64,000 nt of DNA from positions 2,037,063-2,101,062 of the forward strand of contig NZ_JAAOYX010000001.1 in NCBI RefSeq assembly GCF_011759605.1, written 5' to 3'. Each line of letters begins with the position of its first letter. The stretch's first letter is position 1. This document shows, piece after piece, positions 8,157 to 19,593 of this stretch. This DNA is from Luteibacter sp. SG786 (GTDB taxonomy: Bacteria; Pseudomonadota; Gammaproteobacteria; Xanthomonadales; Rhodanobacteraceae). A model generated the notes under the pieces. The model searched no databases and was not told the DNA's origin. It worked only from the letters and a program-made list of their open reading frames with translations. Position numbers and translations under genes: made by a program.

Positions 8157-8160
<4 letters not shown>
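7723..8160 (-). CDS. sufE: SufE-family cysteine desulfuration protein
   Basis: A 145-residue SufE/CsdE protein. SufE accepts persulfide sulfur from a cysteine desulfurase (SufS/CsdA) and passes it to the Fe-S scaffold. The acceptor is Cys57 in [12 protein letters not shown], the family signature, and [18 protein letters not shown] is the conserved helix. It overlaps the cysS stop by four bases and is translated after it. No desulfurase gene is nearby, and the family cannot be split into SufE or CsdE here. Confidence 0.92.
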
Positions 8161-9536
<1,376 letters not shown>

Positions 9537-9743
9537 CGGCAGTCCGTGAGTGCTGCGGGGGTGCAAGTGTCCAGTCCGGGATAGTACCAAGGGCGGCCGG
9601 GGAAGCGGCCTACGCGCGGGCGCGAATTTGGTTGACACGGGCATGCATCTTACGCCCGGGCTTTCTAAGCGTGGATTCAGCGTGAACTTGCTGAAATGCA
9701 TGCCAGTAGGCGCGCTCTTGCGCCTGGCTGGAGGTTCTCCTAC

Positions 9744-10289
9744 ATGTCTCGCCTGCTTATCCCCGCGCTCGTTCTCGCGGTCTTCGCTACCGGTGCCCAA
9801 GCCCAGGACGGTCGATACGGTCCTCCGGGTCCGGGCCCCGACGACAACACCCATTACGGGTGGGCCGACGTGCTGCGCGTGGATCCCGTCTACGGCGTCG
9901 CCCGTGTCGAAACGCCGCGCCAGGAGTGCTACGACCAGCCGGTGGTTCGCCAGGAGTCCAGCGGCAACAGCACCGCAGGCACCATCCTCGGGGCCGTCGT
10001 CGGTGGCGTGCTGGGCAACACCGTCGGCAAGGGCGACGGCCGCAAGGCCGCCACCGTGGCCGGCGCGGTGGCCGGCGGTGCCGTGGGCAACAGCATTTCC
10101 CACCGCGGCGACCGCACGTACGAAGGCACCGAAACCCGCTGCCGCGACGTCAGCACGGTATCCGAGCAGCGCCGCATCGCCGGCTACGACGTGGAATACC
10201 GCTACCGCGGCGAGGTCTACGTGTCCCGCCTCAACTACGACCCGGGCGAGCGCCTGCGCGTCCGCGTGAGCGTGTCGCCGGCCGACTGA
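9744..10289 (+). CDS. Glycine-zipper 2TM envelope protein
   Basis: A 181-residue exported protein with a signal peptide ([18 protein letters not shown]) and a central glycine-zipper hairpin, [20 protein letters not shown] followed by a second [11 protein letters not shown] segment, the Gly-zipper_2/SlyB-like domain. A C-terminal [18 protein letters not shown] strand region follows, common in proteins such as SmpA/glycine-zipper surface antigens. These proteins embed in the outer membrane or periplasm and have poorly known roles. The ATG at 9744 has a GGAGG ten bases upstream. A small hairpin AGGCGC/GCGCCT at 9708-9725 lies just before this site and could affect translation. Confidence 0.8.
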   Translation: MSRLLIPALVLAVFATGAQAQDGRYGPPGPGPDDNTHYGWADVLRVDPVYGVARVETPRQECYDQPVVRQESSGNSTAGTILGAVVGGVLGNTVGKGDGRKAATVAGAVAGGAVGNSISHRGDRTYEGTETRCRDVSTVSEQRRIAGYDVEYRYRGEVYVSRLNYDPGERLRVRVSVSPAD

Positions 10290-10304
10290 GTCGGCGACAC
10301 CGCT

Positions 10305-10384
10305 GGGGGAGCCGGCTATGCCGGCGATCCCGCGGCAGCGGGCCTGCCTGCCGAGAGCCCCATCGCCGCTGAAGCGGCTCCCAC
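10305..10384. repeat. REP/BIME-like intergenic palindrome, copy 2
   Basis: An 80-base copy of the same element as at 3984-4062, with the same orientation and the internal hairpins conserved. It follows the glycine-zipper gene and precedes the arginine leader region. Confidence 0.85.
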
Positions 10385-10394
10385 ATCCCCCCTG

Positions 10395-10423
10395 TTGCGC
10401 GCCGCAGCAATCCACGGCATGAT
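10395..10423 (+). promoter_or_regulatory. Candidate promoter of the arginine operon leader
   Basis: TTGCGC and CATGAT are separated by 17 bases, predicting a start near 10430. It lies between REP copy 2 and the leader-peptide reading frame. It is a moderate match only. Confidence 0.35.
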
Positions 10424-10450
10424 CGCCGTTCCACCTGCCCAGGCTCATCC

Positions 10451-10555
10451 GTGTCCCACGCCGTCTACACCGCCATCATCCTGACCAGCGCCCGCATGGC
10501 CGCCGGGATGACGTCGCGTGCTCGTCGACCGTACATCGGACCCATTGCCGGGTAG
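10451..10555 (+). CDS. Putative arginine leader peptide
   Basis: A 34-codon frame from a GTG at 10451 (in-frame ATGs at 10496 and 10508 give 19 or 15 residues) to a TAG at 10553. Four codons are arginine, three of them within four codons near the end (S-R-A-R-R-P; CGT at 10517, CGT at 10523, CGA at 10526). The stop codon overlaps the sequence proposed as the antiterminator arm. Start choice is uncertain because no strong ribosome site is seen; CAGG lies eight bases before the GTG. The peptide would serve only as a sensor of Arg-tRNA supply. This is an inference from layout, not from homology. Confidence 0.45.
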   Translation: MSHAVYTAIILTSARMAAGMTSRARRPYIGPIAG

Positions 10556-10613
10556 GCTGTCGCGCGCGTTTCATTCGTATCGACTAAAAACCCGGCCATG
10601 TGCCGGGTTTTTT
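10547..10613 (+). terminator. Putative transcription attenuator of the arg operon
   Basis: A strong intrinsic terminator (stem AAAACCCGGC/GCCGGGTTTT, loop CATGT, T-run to 10613) lies 56 bases before argF'. GCCGGGT at 10547-10553, overlapping the leader stop codon, is exactly complementary to ACCCGGC at 10590-10596 in the left arm of that stem, so the two structures are exclusive. A ribosome stalled at the arginine codons would leave the antiterminator arm free; one that reaches the stop would cover it. Confidence 0.6.
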
Positions 10614-10668
10614 CGTTTCCGCCCACCCCTTTCCACGGCCCCCGGGCCACCTGCCGATCCGGATCGCC

Positions 10669-11676
10669 ATGACCCTTCGCCATTTCCTCTCCACCCAGGA
10701 CTACAGCCGCGCCGAACTCGACGCCCTGCTCGAGCAGGCCGCCGAGTTCAAGCGGTCGCCGCAGGGCCGTCAACTGGCAGGCAAATCCATCGCGCTGCTG
10801 TTCTTCAATTCGTCCATGCGCACGCGCACCAGCTTCGAACTGGGCGCCTTCCAGCTGGGTGGCCACGCCGTGGTCCTCTCCCCCGGCAAGGACGCGTGGC
10901 CGATCGAGTTCGAGGTCGGCGCGGTGATGGACGGCGAGACCGAGGAGCACATCGCCGAAGTGGCGCGCGTGCTGTCGCGCTACGTGGACCTGATCGGTGT
11001 GCGGGCCTTTCCCAAGTTCGTCGACTGGTCGGTGGACCGCCAGGACAAGGTGCTTGCCGCCTTCGCCCAATACGCCACCGTGCCCGTGATCAACCTGGAA
11101 ACCATCACCCATCCCTGCCAGGAGCTGGCCCATGCGCTGGCCCTCAAGGAACACCTGGGCGATCTGCAGAACCGCAAGTACGTCCTCACCTGGACCTACC
11201 ACCCGAAACCGTTGAACACGGCCGTCGCCAATTCTGCGCTGCTGATCGCCACGAAGATGGGCATGGACGTAACCCTGTTGTGCCCGACTCCCGAATACGT
11301 GCTCGACGAGCGCTACATGGAGTTCGCCCGCGCCAACGCGCGCGAGAACGGCGGTTCGCTCCAGGTATCGCACGACATCGAATCGGCCTATCGCGGCGCG
11401 GACGTCGTGTATGCAAAGAGCTGGGGCGCCATCCCGTATTTCGGCCGCTGGGACGAAGAGAAGGCAATTCGCGATGCGAACCGGCACTTCATCGTCGACG
11501 AGGCCAAGATGGCGCTCACCAACAACGGGCTTTTCAGTCACTGCCTGCCACTTCGCCGGAACATCAAGGCCACCGACGCCGTGATGGACTCGCCCGCCTG
11601 CATCGCCATCGACGAAGCCGAAAACCGCCTGCACGTGCAGAAGGCGGTTATGGCCTCGCTCGTTTCGCACTCCTGA
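10669..11676 (+). CDS. argF': N-acetylornithine carbamoyltransferase
   Basis: A 335-residue carbamoyltransferase of the Xanthomonas AOTCase type, which makes N-acetylcitrulline from N-acetylornithine and carbamoyl phosphate. Seen are the phosphate loop [35 protein letters not shown] and [19 protein letters not shown]. Close resemblance to the Xanthomonas enzyme and the presence of an argE'-type deacetylase two genes later favour acetylornithine rather than ornithine as substrate. The ATG at 10669 was chosen by alignment with known AOTCase N-termini (MTLRHFL). It starts a six-gene arginine operon. Confidence 0.95.
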   Translation: MTLRHFLSTQDYSRAELDALLEQAAEFKRSPQGRQLAGKSIALLFFNSSMRTRTSFELGAFQLGGHAVVLSPGKDAWPIEFEVGAVMDGETEEHIAEVARVLSRYVDLIGVRAFPKFVDWSVDRQDKVLAAFAQYATVPVINLETITHPCQELAHALALKEHLGDLQNRKYVLTWTYHPKPLNTAVANSALLIATKMGMDVTLLCPTPEYVLDERYMEFARANARENGGSLQVSHDIESAYRGADVVYAKSWGAIPYFGRWDEEKAIRDANRHFIVDEAKMALTNNGLFSHCLPLRRNIKATDAVMDSPACIAIDEAENRLHVQKAVMASLVSHS

Positions 11677-11716
11677 TTCGTCTCTTCCTTCGGTCCACGC
11701 CTTCTTCGGAGCCCGC

Positions 11717-12922
11717 ATGTCCAGCAAAGATATCGTCCTCGCCTTTTCCGGCGGCCTCGACACCAGCTTCTGCGTCCCCTACCTGATCGAGCGCGGCTAC
11801 GCCGTGCATACCGTGTTTGTGGATACCGGCGGCGTCTCCGCCGACGAGCGCGAGTACATCGAGCAGCGCGCAACGGAACTCGGCGCCGCTTCGCACCGCA
11901 CGGTGGACGCCGCGCAGGCGATCTGGGACAGCTTCGTCACGCCGCTGATCTGGGCCGGCGAGTTCTACCAGGGCCAGTATCCGCTGCTGGTGTCGGACCG
12001 CTACCTCATCGTGAAGGCGTCGCTGGAACGTTGCGACGAACTCGGCACGAAGTTCTTCGCGCACGGCTGCACGGGCATGGGCAACGACCAGGTGCGCTTC
12101 GACCTCACGGTGAAGGCCCTGGGCGACTACACCATCGTGGCGCCGATTCGCGAGATCCAGCGCGAGCACACGCAGGTGCGCGCGTACGAACAGAAGTACC
12201 TCGAAGACAAGGGTTTCGAGGTTCGCGCCAAGACGAAGCACTACACCATCAACGAGAACGTCCTCGGCGTCACGATTTCCGGCGGCGAGATCGACGCCTG
12301 GGAGATCCCGGGCGAGGGCGCGGTCGCCTGGTGCGCCCCGCGCGCCGAATGGCCGTCGGAGCCGTTGCGCATCGAACTGGGCTTCGAGCAGGGCACCGCG
12401 GTGTCGCTCAACGGCAAGGCGGCGTCGGGCCCCGAGATCCTCGCTTTCCTGAACCGCGAGCTGGCGAAGTATGGCGTCGGCCGCAGCATGTACACCGGGG
12501 ACACGAACATCGGCCTGAAGGGCCGCATCGTGTTCGAGGCACCCGCGCTCACCGCGCTCCTCACGGCGCATCGCGCGCTGGAGGAAACCGTGCTGTCGAA
12601 GCAGCAGAACCGCTTCAAGCCGGAGATCGGCCGCAAGTGGACCGAGGTGGCCTACGAGGGCTTCTTCAACGACCCGATCAAGGCCGACCTGGAAGCCTTC
12701 CTCGTGTCCACTCAGCGCAAGGTCGACGGCAAGGTGATCGTCGAGACGCGCGGCGGCACCGTGTATGCGGTGAAGGTCGAGTCGAAGCACATCCTCCAGT
12801 CGTCGAAAGCCACCTACGCCCAGGCGGCCGACTGGGGCGTGGCCGAGGCGGAAGGTTTCATCAAGCTCTACGGCATGAGCTCCACGCTCTGGGCCGAAGT
12901 CGATCGAGCCAACGGAAAATAA
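11717..12922 (+). CDS. argG: Argininosuccinate synthase
   Basis: A 401-residue ATP-dependent ligase joining citrulline and aspartate to argininosuccinate. The P-loop-like ATP motif [11 protein letters not shown] is at the N-terminus and [13 protein letters not shown] is the citrulline/aspartate-binding signature. Length and layout match the bacterial family. It stands 40 bases after argF' and eight bases before argE', in the second position of the operon as in Xanthomonas. Confidence 0.96.
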   Translation: MSSKDIVLAFSGGLDTSFCVPYLIERGYAVHTVFVDTGGVSADEREYIEQRATELGAASHRTVDAAQAIWDSFVTPLIWAGEFYQGQYPLLVSDRYLIVKASLERCDELGTKFFAHGCTGMGNDQVRFDLTVKALGDYTIVAPIREIQREHTQVRAYEQKYLEDKGFEVRAKTKHYTINENVLGVTISGGEIDAWEIPGEGAVAWCAPRAEWPSEPLRIELGFEQGTAVSLNGKAASGPEILAFLNRELAKYGVGRSMYTGDTNIGLKGRIVFEAPALTALLTAHRALEETVLSKQQNRFKPEIGRKWTEVAYEGFFNDPIKADLEAFLVSTQRKVDGKVIVETRGGTVYAVKVESKHILQSSKATYAQAADWGVAEAEGFIKLYGMSSTLWAEVDRANGK

Positions 12923-12930
12923 GAGAACCC

Positions 12931-14028
12931 ATGGACGCCTTGCTGAAGGACACGCTCACCCACTTGCAGGCGCTGGTCGGTTTCGACACGCGCAATCCGC
13001 CACGAACCATCGGTACCGGTGGCATCTTCGATTACCTGCGCGCGAACCTGCCCGGTTTCGACGTGCAGGTGACCGATTTCGGCGCCGGTGCTGTCAATCT
13101 GTACGCCGTGCGGGGGAAGCCGAAATACCTGTTCAACGTGCACCTCGACACCGTGCCGGACTCGCCGCACTGGACGGCCAGCCCGTTCGAGCTGCGCCTC
13201 ACGGAAGATCGTGCCATCGGCCTCGGCTCGTGCGACATCAAGGGTGCCGCGGCCGCGCTGGTGGCCGTGGCGAACGCCACGCAGGGCGACATGGCCCTGC
13301 TGCTGTCCACCGATGAGGAAGCCAACGACGCCCGCTGCATCGACGGATTCCTGAAGGTGCCGCGCGATTACGAGGCGATCATCGTCGCCGAGCCGACGCG
13401 CGGCGAAGCCGTGCTCGCGCATCGCGGCATCCATTCGGTGCAGATGCGCTTCCAGGGCAGGGCGGGCCACGCCTCGGGCGAGCAGAAGCCGTCGGACAGC
13501 GCCCTGCACCAGGCGATCCGTTGGGGTGCCGCAGCGCTCGACCATGTCCAGGCCCAGTCGCACGAGCGGTTCGGCGGCCTTACCGGCCTCCGCTTCAACA
13601 TCGGCAAGGTGGAGGGCGGCATCAAGGCGAACGTGATCGCCCCGACGGCCGATGTGCGCTTCGGCTTTCGGCCGCTCCCGTCGATGGACGCGGATGGCCT
13701 TCTCGAGGCGTTCCGCACCCTCGTGGAACCGCACCCGGTGGAATATGGCGAAACCTTCCGCGGCGACTCCCTGCCGGCCGGGGACACGGCCACCGCGGAA
13801 GCGCGGCGCCTCGCCGCCCGCGACCTGGCCGACGAACTCGGCATCCCGGTGGGCAACGCCGTCGATTTCTGGACCGAGGCCGCGCTGTTCTCCAAGGCGG
13901 GTTACACGTCCTTCGTTTATGGGCCCGGCGACATCGCGCAGGCGCACAGCGCCGACGAATGGGTCGCCCTCGATCAACTGGCGCATTACGCCCAGACCAT
14001 CCATCGGATCGTCGACCGTGCACTCTGA
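12931..14028 (+). CDS. argE': N-acetyl-L-citrulline deacetylase (M20 family)
   Basis: A 365-residue M20 metallopeptidase-fold deacetylase. Metal motifs are FNVHLDTVP (HxD), SCDIKG and LSTDEEAND (catalytic Glu pair), with AEPTRGE and a C-terminal QAHSADEWV histidine. In xanthomonads the enzyme in this position removes the acetyl group from N-acetylcitrulline, so acetylornithine need not be deacetylated first. Position after argG and co-occurrence with AOTCase give the substrate; sequence alone would also allow acetylornithine or succinyl-diaminopimelate. Its stop overlaps the next start. Confidence 0.9.
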   Translation: MDALLKDTLTHLQALVGFDTRNPPRTIGTGGIFDYLRANLPGFDVQVTDFGAGAVNLYAVRGKPKYLFNVHLDTVPDSPHWTASPFELRLTEDRAIGLGSCDIKGAAAALVAVANATQGDMALLLSTDEEANDARCIDGFLKVPRDYEAIIVAEPTRGEAVLAHRGIHSVQMRFQGRAGHASGEQKPSDSALHQAIRWGAAALDHVQAQSHERFGGLTGLRFNIGKVEGGIKANVIAPTADVRFGFRPLPSMDADGLLEAFRTLVEPHPVEYGETFRGDSLPAGDTATAEARRLAARDLADELGIPVGNAVDFWTEAALFSKAGYTSFVYGPGDIAQAHSADEWVALDQLAHYAQTIHRIVDRAL

Positions 14029-15334
14029 CAAACATACCCGCAAGACCATCGTCCGGCTGCTGTCCTCGATGGGCAGCGCGCGCGAGATCCAGCAATACCT
14101 GAAGCGCTTCTCCCAACTGGACGCCGCGCGCTTCGCGGTGGTGAAGGTGGGCGGCGCGGTGCTGCGCGACGAACTGCCGGACCTCACGTCGTCGCTGTCG
14201 TTCCTGCAGCAGGTGGGCCTCACCCCGATCGTGCTGCACGGCGCGGGCCCGCAGCTGGACGAGGAACTGGCGGCCGCCGGGATCGAGAAGAAGACCGTCA
14301 ATGGTCTCCGTGTCACGTCTCCCGAGGCCCTGGCCATCGTTCGCCGCGTATTCCAGGCGCAGAACCTGCGCCTGGTGGAAGCCCTTCAGGAAGCGGACAC
14401 GCGGGCCACGTCGGTTCCGTCGGGCGTGTTCGCCGCCGATTTCCTCGACCAGGAAACGTTCGGCCTCGTGGGCCGTGTGCGCGACATCAACCTGGCGCCG
14501 ATCGAGGCCAGCCTGCGCGCCGGCTCCATTCCGGTGATCGCGAGCCTGGGCGAAACCGATGCCGGCCAGATCCTCAACATCAACGCCGACTTCGCAGCCA
14601 ACGAGCTCGTGCGCGTGCTGCAGCCGTACAAGATCGTGTTCCTCACCGGCACGGGCGGCCTGCTCGATGGCGAGGGCAGGGTGATCGACTCGATCAACCT
14701 GTCGACCGAATACGAACAGCTCCTCGAGCAGCCGTGGCTGCATTCGGGCATGCGCCTGAAGATCGAGCAGATCAAGGACCTCCTGGACGACCTGCCGCTC
14801 ACGTCGTCCGTGTCGATTACCCGCCCCGCCGAGCTGGCGAAGGAGCTGTTCACGCATAAGGGCTCCGGCACGCTCGTGCGTCGTGGCGAACGCGTGCTGC
14901 GGTTCGACTCGTGGGACGACGTCGATCTCATGCGCATGCGCCAGCTCATCGAATCGAGCTTCGGGCGCACCCTCGTGGACGGCTATTTCGAGCGCACCAA
15001 GCTGTATCGCTTGTACGTGTCCGAAAACTATCGCGCGGCGATGGTGCTCACGCAGGAAGAAGGCTTCGCGTACCTCGACAAGTTCGCCGTGCTCGACGAC
15101 GCCCAGGGCGAGGGCCTGGGGCGGGCGGTGTGGCAGGTGATGCGGGACGAGAATCCAAAGCTGTTCTGGCGTTCGCGCCACGACAACCCGATCAACCCGT
15201 TCTACTACGGGGAGGCCGACGGTTGCCTCAAGCAGGGCCGCTGGACGGTGTTCTGGTATGGCCTGGACAACTTCGCCGACATCGAGCGCTGCGTGGCCCA
15301 CAGCCGCACGCGCGTACCCACCTTGCAGGACTGA
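14018..15334 (+). CDS. argB: Bifunctional N-acetylglutamate kinase / N-acetylglutamate synthase
   Basis: A 438-residue fusion. The N-terminal two thirds are an amino-acid kinase: [38 protein letters not shown] and [13 protein letters not shown]. The last ~140 residues are a GNAT acetyltransferase of the vertebrate-like NAGS type: [21 protein letters not shown] and [13 protein letters not shown]. It supplies both acetylglutamate and its phosphate. The GTG start at 14018 overlaps argE' by 11 bases and reads [18 protein letters not shown], matching the Xanthomonas N-terminus. This fusion is a trait of the order and explains the absence of a separate argA here. Confidence 0.94.
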   Translation: MHSDKHTRKTIVRLLSSMGSAREIQQYLKRFSQLDAARFAVVKVGGAVLRDELPDLTSSLSFLQQVGLTPIVLHGAGPQLDEELAAAGIEKKTVNGLRVTSPEALAIVRRVFQAQNLRLVEALQEADTRATSVPSGVFAADFLDQETFGLVGRVRDINLAPIEASLRAGSIPVIASLGETDAGQILNINADFAANELVRVLQPYKIVFLTGTGGLLDGEGRVIDSINLSTEYEQLLEQPWLHSGMRLKIEQIKDLLDDLPLTSSVSITRPAELAKELFTHKGSGTLVRRGERVLRFDSWDDVDLMRMRQLIESSFGRTLVDGYFERTKLYRLYVSENYRAAMVLTQEEGFAYLDKFAVLDDAQGEGLGRAVWQVMRDENPKLFWRSRHDNPINPFYYGEADGCLKQGRWTVFWYGLDNFADIERCVAHSRTRVPTLQD

Positions 15335-15341
15335 CCCTTTC

Positions 15342-16289
15342 ATGGCCAAGAAGACCATCGGCATCGTCGGCGCGCGCGGTCACACGGGCGCCGAACTCAT
15401 CCGGCTCATCGCCGGCCATCCCGATCTGGAACTCGCCTTCGTGTCCTCGCGGGAACTGGCGGGGCAGCGGCTGGCCGATCACAACGACGCCTATCGCGGC
15501 GAACTCGCCTTCGGAAACCTCGACCCCGCCGCCGTGGCCGCCACGGGCGTGGACGCGGTTGTGCTGGCGCTCCCCAACGGCAAGGCCGCTCCCTATGTGG
15601 AAGCGATCGACAAGGCCGGTGCCCCGACTGTGATCGTGGACCTCTCCGCCGACTATCGCTTCGACGAGCGCTGGTACTACGGTTTGCCGGAGCTGTACCG
15701 CGACCGCTGGCGCGGCGAGAAGCGGATCAGCAATCCGGGCTGCTACGCTACGGCCGTGCAGGTATCCATCGCACCGATCAAAGACCTCCTTGCCGCGCCA
15801 CCCGTCTCGTTCGGCGTGTCGGGCTATTCGGGTGCGGGTACCACGCCTTCCGACCGCAACGACCCGGAAAAGCTGCGCGACAACCTCATGCCGTATTCGC
15901 TCACCGGCCACATGCACGAGAAGGAAGCCAGCCGGCACCTCGGCCTGCCGGTCGAATTCATGCCGCACGTGGCGCCGCACTTCCGCGGCCTCACTGTCAC
16001 CACCAATCTCTATCTCGCGAAGCCGGCGAAGCGCGAGGACATCGTGCGCCGCTTCGAGGCGCGCTACGAGAAGGAGCCCCTGATCCACGTGGTAGACGAG
16101 GCGCCGTGGGTGAGCCAGATCGCCAACCGGCACCATATCGACGTGGGCGGCTTCGCCATGTCGACCGACGGCCGCCGCGTCGTCGTGGTCGCCACGCTGG
16201 ACAACCTGCTGAAAGGCGCGGCCACGCAGGCCATGCAGAACGTCAACCGTGCGCTCGGCTTCGCCGAACTCACCGCCATTCCGCTCTGA
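15342..16289 (+). CDS. argC: N-acetyl-gamma-glutamyl-phosphate reductase
   Basis: A 315-residue NADPH-dependent reductase making N-acetylglutamate semialdehyde. The N-terminal [17 protein letters not shown] is the dinucleotide-binding segment, Cys134 in SNPGCYATA is the catalytic nucleophile, and [11 protein letters not shown] and HVAPHFRGL are family signatures. The ATG at 15342 follows the kinase-synthase stop by seven bases. Confidence 0.96.
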   Translation: MAKKTIGIVGARGHTGAELIRLIAGHPDLELAFVSSRELAGQRLADHNDAYRGELAFGNLDPAAVAATGVDAVVLALPNGKAAPYVEAIDKAGAPTVIVDLSADYRFDERWYYGLPELYRDRWRGEKRISNPGCYATAVQVSIAPIKDLLAAPPVSFGVSGYSGAGTTPSDRNDPEKLRDNLMPYSLTGHMHEKEASRHLGLPVEFMPHVAPHFRGLTVTTNLYLAKPAKREDIVRRFEARYEKEPLIHVVDEAPWVSQIANRHHIDVGGFAMSTDGRRVVVVATLDNLLKGAATQAMQNVNRALGFAELTAIPL

Positions 16290-16305
16290 ACGGTAGGAAC
16301 CCCAC

Positions 16306-17601
16306 ATGACCCAGCCGCTCTGGCAGAAATCCGATACCCAGGTCGACGCACGCATCATGCGTTTTCTCGCGGGCAACGACGTGATTCTCGATCGCGAGTT
16401 CTTCCTGCACGACATCGCGGCGAGCAAGGCGCACGTCGAAGGCCTGGCCAACATCGGCATCGTCTCGCAGGAGGAGCGCGACGCGCTGCTGCGCGAACTC
16501 GACACGCTGGCGGCGGATTTCGCCGAGGGCGCGTTCGTATTGGACGAGCGCTACGAGGACGGCCATTCCGCCATCGAAGCCCGACTCACGGAACGGTTGG
16601 GTGATGCAGGCCGCCGCGTGCACACGGGGCGCAGCCGCAACGACCAGATCCTGGTGGCGACGCGCCTGTGGCTGAAGGAGAAGCTGGGCACGTTGGAGGG
16701 CCTCTGCCGCCGCGTGGCGGAAGTGTGCCTGGACCGAGCCGCCGGCGACGCGTTGTCTATGCCCGGGTATACGCATATCCAGCGTGCGGTGGTGTCGTCC
16801 ACGGGCATGTGGTTTGCGGCATTTGCCGAGGCGTTCATCGACAACACGCTGCGCGCGCGCCAGGCGCTGGAACTCATCGACGCCAACCCGCTCGGCACCG
16901 CGGCCGGTTACGGCGTGAACGTTCCCCTCGATCGCGCGCACACGACGGCGGCACTCGGCTTCGGCCGCATGCAGGTGTCGCCCATCTACGCGCAACTGTC
17001 GCGCGGCAAGTTCGAGATGGCCGCGCTGGACGCGGTGGGTACCGCGTTGCTCGACACACGCCGGCTGGCCTGGGACCTTTCGCTGTTCACCACGGCCGAA
17101 TTCGATTTCGTGAAGCTGCCGGCGGAGTACACCACCGGCTCGTCGATCATGCCGAACAAGCGCAATCCTGACGTCGTGGAACTCCTGCGCGCGAGCTATG
17201 CGAGCGTGGCGGCTGCGCGCACCGAGATCGAACAGCTGCTCTCGCTTCCCTCCGGTTACCAGCGCGACCTGCAGTTCTCCAAGGGCTCGCTCTTCCATGG
17301 TTTTTCCATGGGGCTCGGCGCGCTCGAACTGCTGCCCGACATGCTGGCCCGCTTCGAGTGGAAGGCGGACAACATGCGCGCGGCGATCGAGCCGGCGATG
17401 TACGCGACGGACGTGGCGATCGAGCAGGCCGCCGCCGGCGTTCCGTTCCGCGATGCCTACCGCGCCGCGGCCGAGGCGGCGGCGTCGGCCGGCGAAGGCC
17501 GCACGCCGGAAGGCAGCCTCGCGGCGCGCACGTCGCCCGGTGCGGGCAATGATCTGATGCTCGATACCCTGCGCGCCCGCTTGAGGGCGATGCAACGATA
17601 A
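16306..17601 (+). CDS. argH: Argininosuccinate lyase
   Basis: A 431-residue fumarase/aspartase-superfamily lyase that releases fumarate from argininosuccinate to give arginine. Seen are [18 protein letters not shown] and the signature loop [15 protein letters not shown]. It closes the arginine operon, 16 bases after argC, and is followed by a REP-like element. The length is slightly below the ~460 common in other bacteria, as in xanthomonads. Confidence 0.96.
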   Translation: MTQPLWQKSDTQVDARIMRFLAGNDVILDREFFLHDIAASKAHVEGLANIGIVSQEERDALLRELDTLAADFAEGAFVLDERYEDGHSAIEARLTERLGDAGRRVHTGRSRNDQILVATRLWLKEKLGTLEGLCRRVAEVCLDRAAGDALSMPGYTHIQRAVVSSTGMWFAAFAEAFIDNTLRARQALELIDANPLGTAAGYGVNVPLDRAHTTAALGFGRMQVSPIYAQLSRGKFEMAALDAVGTALLDTRRLAWDLSLFTTAEFDFVKLPAEYTTGSSIMPNKRNPDVVELLRASYASVAAARTEIEQLLSLPSGYQRDLQFSKGSLFHGFSMGLGALELLPDMLARFEWKADNMRAAIEPAMYATDVAIEQAAAGVPFRDAYRAAAEAAASAGEGRTPEGSLAARTSPGAGNDLMLDTLRARLRAMQR

Positions 17602-17620
17602 CCTGTGGGGGCTGCTTTGT

Positions 17621-17700
17621 GTGGGAGCCGGCTATGCCGGCGATCCCGCGGCAGCGGGCAAGCTTGCGACAAGCTCCCATCGCCGCTGAAGCGGCACCCA
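17621..17700. repeat. REP/BIME-like intergenic palindrome, copy 3
   Basis: An 80-base copy of the element at 3984-4062, same orientation, located between the convergent ends of argH and kynU. A short partial head (GTGGGGGCTGC) at 17605-17615 may be a decayed further unit. Confidence 0.85.
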
Positions 17701-17710
17701 CCGTTCGCGT

Positions 17711-18982
17711 TCACCTTGTCCAGGCTTCGATGGCCTCCACCGCACCGAGGCAATCGGCATAACGGTTGTACAGCGGCGTCGGCGATAGCCGGATGACGTC
17801 CGGCTCGCGCCAGTCGCCGATCACGCCGTGCTTTTCCAGGTGTTCGAACAGTGCGCGCCCCGCGTCGCGGCCCGCGCGAACACGGATTGACAACTGCGCG
17901 CCGCGTTGGGCCGGATCGTTCGGTGTCACGATGTCGAGGACGGCCTCGAGGCGCGTGCGGATCAGCCAGTCCAGATAGGCGGTAAGACGGCGGCTCTTGT
18001 CCACGAGCCGCGGCATGCGGGCCCGCGTGAACACGTCGAGCGACGCACGCAACGGTGCGAGCGCGAGGATGGGCGGATTGGAAAGCTGCCAGCCGTCGGC
18101 GCCGGGTGTCGGGACGAAGTGGGGCCCCATCTGGAAGCGCGTGTTCTTGTCGTGGCCCCACCAGCCGGCAAAGCGCGGCAGGTCGGCGTGCGCATGACGA
18201 TCGTGCACGAAGGCGCCGGCCACGGCGCCCGGACCTGCATTGAGGTATTTGTAGGTGCACCACACCGCGAAGTCCGCCCCGCTCTCATGCAACGAGAGGG
18301 GCAGGTTGCCGACGGCATGGGCGAGGTCGAAGCCCACGGTGCAGCCCTGAGCATGACCCAGGCGCACGATGGCCTGCAGGTCGAACACCTGGCCCGTGCG
18401 GTATTGCACGCCCGGCAGCAGGATGAGCGCGACGCGATGCCCATGCTCCGCGATGGCACGCTCGATCGCCGCCATGGAGAGCGTGCCGCCGGGGCCGTCG
18501 GGCTGCAGTTCGATGAGGTCGCGCGACGGGTCGAAGCCGTGGAAGCGCACCTGCGATTCCAAGGCATAGCGGTCGGTCGGAAACGCGCCGGCCTCCATGA
18601 GGATCGCCGGCCGCTCCGCCGTGGGCCGGTAGAAGCTGACCATCATGAGGTGCAGGTTTGCACCCAGCGAGTTCATTGCGACCACTTCGTGCGGCTGCGC
18701 GCCGACCACTTCCGCCATCGCGTCGCGCACGTACTCGTGATAATGCATCCAGGGCGAGCGGCCGCGAAAATGCGCTTCGACGGCCAGTTCGGACCAGTCG
18801 TCCAACTCGGCTTCGATCGCGGCACGCACGCCCTTGGGTTGTAGCCCCAGGGAGTTCCCGCAGAAATAGAGGGTGTCGCGGCCTTCGTGCCGGGGAATGT
18901 GGAATTCGTCGCGGAAGGCGCGGAGCGGATCGGCGGCGTCCTGGGCCTCGGCCCAGGCACGCGTCGCTTCGAAAGCGGTCAT
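17711..18982 (-). CDS. kynU: Kynureninase
   Basis: A 423-residue PLP-dependent fold-type I enzyme that splits kynurenine or 3-hydroxykynurenine into (hydroxy)anthranilate and alanine. Signatures are FCGNSLGLQPKG near the N-terminus, FDLAHAVGN (PLP-binding Asp) and WCTYKYLNAGPG with the Schiff-base lysine. The ATG at 18982 was chosen because the upstream 29 codons show no conservation pattern. It is the third gene of a minus-strand run with ACMSD, so tryptophan breakdown by the kynurenine route is likely. Confidence 0.95.
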   Translation of the reverse strand: MTAFEATRAWAEAQDAADPLRAFRDEFHIPRHEGRDTLYFCGNSLGLQPKGVRAAIEAELDDWSELAVEAHFRGRSPWMHYHEYVRDAMAEVVGAQPHEVVAMNSLGANLHLMMVSFYRPTAERPAILMEAGAFPTDRYALESQVRFHGFDPSRDLIELQPDGPGGTLSMAAIERAIAEHGHRVALILLPGVQYRTGQVFDLQAIVRLGHAQGCTVGFDLAHAVGNLPLSLHESGADFAVWCTYKYLNAGPGAVAGAFVHDRHAHADLPRFAGWWGHDKNTRFQMGPHFVPTPGADGWQLSNPPILALAPLRASLDVFTRARMPRLVDKSRRLTAYLDWLIRTRLEAVLDIVTPNDPAQRGAQLSIRVRAGRDAGRALFEHLEKHGVIGDWREPDVIRLSPTPLYNRYADCLGAVEAIEAWTR

Positions 18983-18998
18983 CGGCAAAACCCGTGGA

Positions 18999-19499
18999 TC
19001 ACGAAGGCATGTGGGCGGCCACCTCGGCGCAGCCCTTGTCGAATGCGGCGCGGAAGGCGGCATCGCCACCCGCGGGGCGAACGCAACGGAGCTGGATCGC
19101 GTAACCGTCGCTGTAGAAATAGCGCTCGAAGTAATCCAGCTTCACCGTGCCTTCCTTCGCCGTGTATACATTCTCGGTCGGGGAATTGGCCTTGCCCGGC
19201 GCGTAGTCGGTCAAGGCGGTGGCATGGCTGCGCAGGTTGCCGGCGAACTGCTGGAAACCGTTGAGGTTGGGCACCTTCTGCGCGGTGATGGAAACCCGTG
19301 CCAGGGTGGCGTCCGCGGCGCTCGCGCCGGGCACCTGGAACACCTGCGTTTCGTTTTCGCCCTCCGACTGCATGATGGGTACCCATGTGTCCGGCACCGG
19401 AAAGCGGATGGCGCCGCCCATCATGGAGACGTCGGTCGCGCCGAGGGCGGGACTTGCAACGAGCAGGGCGGGCAGGATGAGGCGCGAAAGGCGAGTCAC
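18999..19499 (-). CDS. Secreted protein of unknown function in kynurenine operon
   Basis: A 166-residue protein from a GTG at 19499, preceded by AGGGGA about nine bases upstream. A signal peptide (LSRLILPALLVASPALGA) is followed by a small soluble domain with FPVPDTWVPIMQ, ETQVFQVPGA and YFYSDGYAIQLRC, the last part reminiscent of lipid- or stress-related periplasmic proteins, but I recognise no family. It lies 16 bases before kynU and 94 bases after ACMSD, so it is probably co-transcribed with both. No function is offered. Confidence 0.7.
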   Translation of the reverse strand: MTRLSRLILPALLVASPALGATDVSMMGGAIRFPVPDTWVPIMQSEGENETQVFQVPGASAADATLARVSITAQKVPNLNGFQQFAGNLRSHATALTDYAPGKANSPTENVYTAKEGTVKLDYFERYFYSDGYAIQLRCVRPAGGDAAFRAAFDKGCAEVAAHMPS

Positions 19500-19593
19500 G
19501 AGTGGAGATCCCCTGGGGACGCGGCGGCGCCGCATAACGGCGGCATTCTGGCACAGCCAACGCACCCGGATGACGGCCCGGCTGTGCGCCAGT

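Noticed and set aside
9632-9660. Promoter for the glycine-zipper gene from TTGACA at 9632
   Set aside because: The -35 is perfect but no -10 lies at 16-18 bases (CCCGGG there).
9537-10448. N-terminal extension of cysS by about 300 codons on the minus strand
   Set aside because: The frame is open but low-complexity and Ala/Gly/Val-rich, runs antisense to the glycine-zipper gene with a clear ribosome site, and cysS has a normal length from 9536.
13622-15364. 580-codon minus-strand open frame over argE' and argAB
   Set aside because: Shadow of two strongly conserved arginine genes; no ribosome site or domain.
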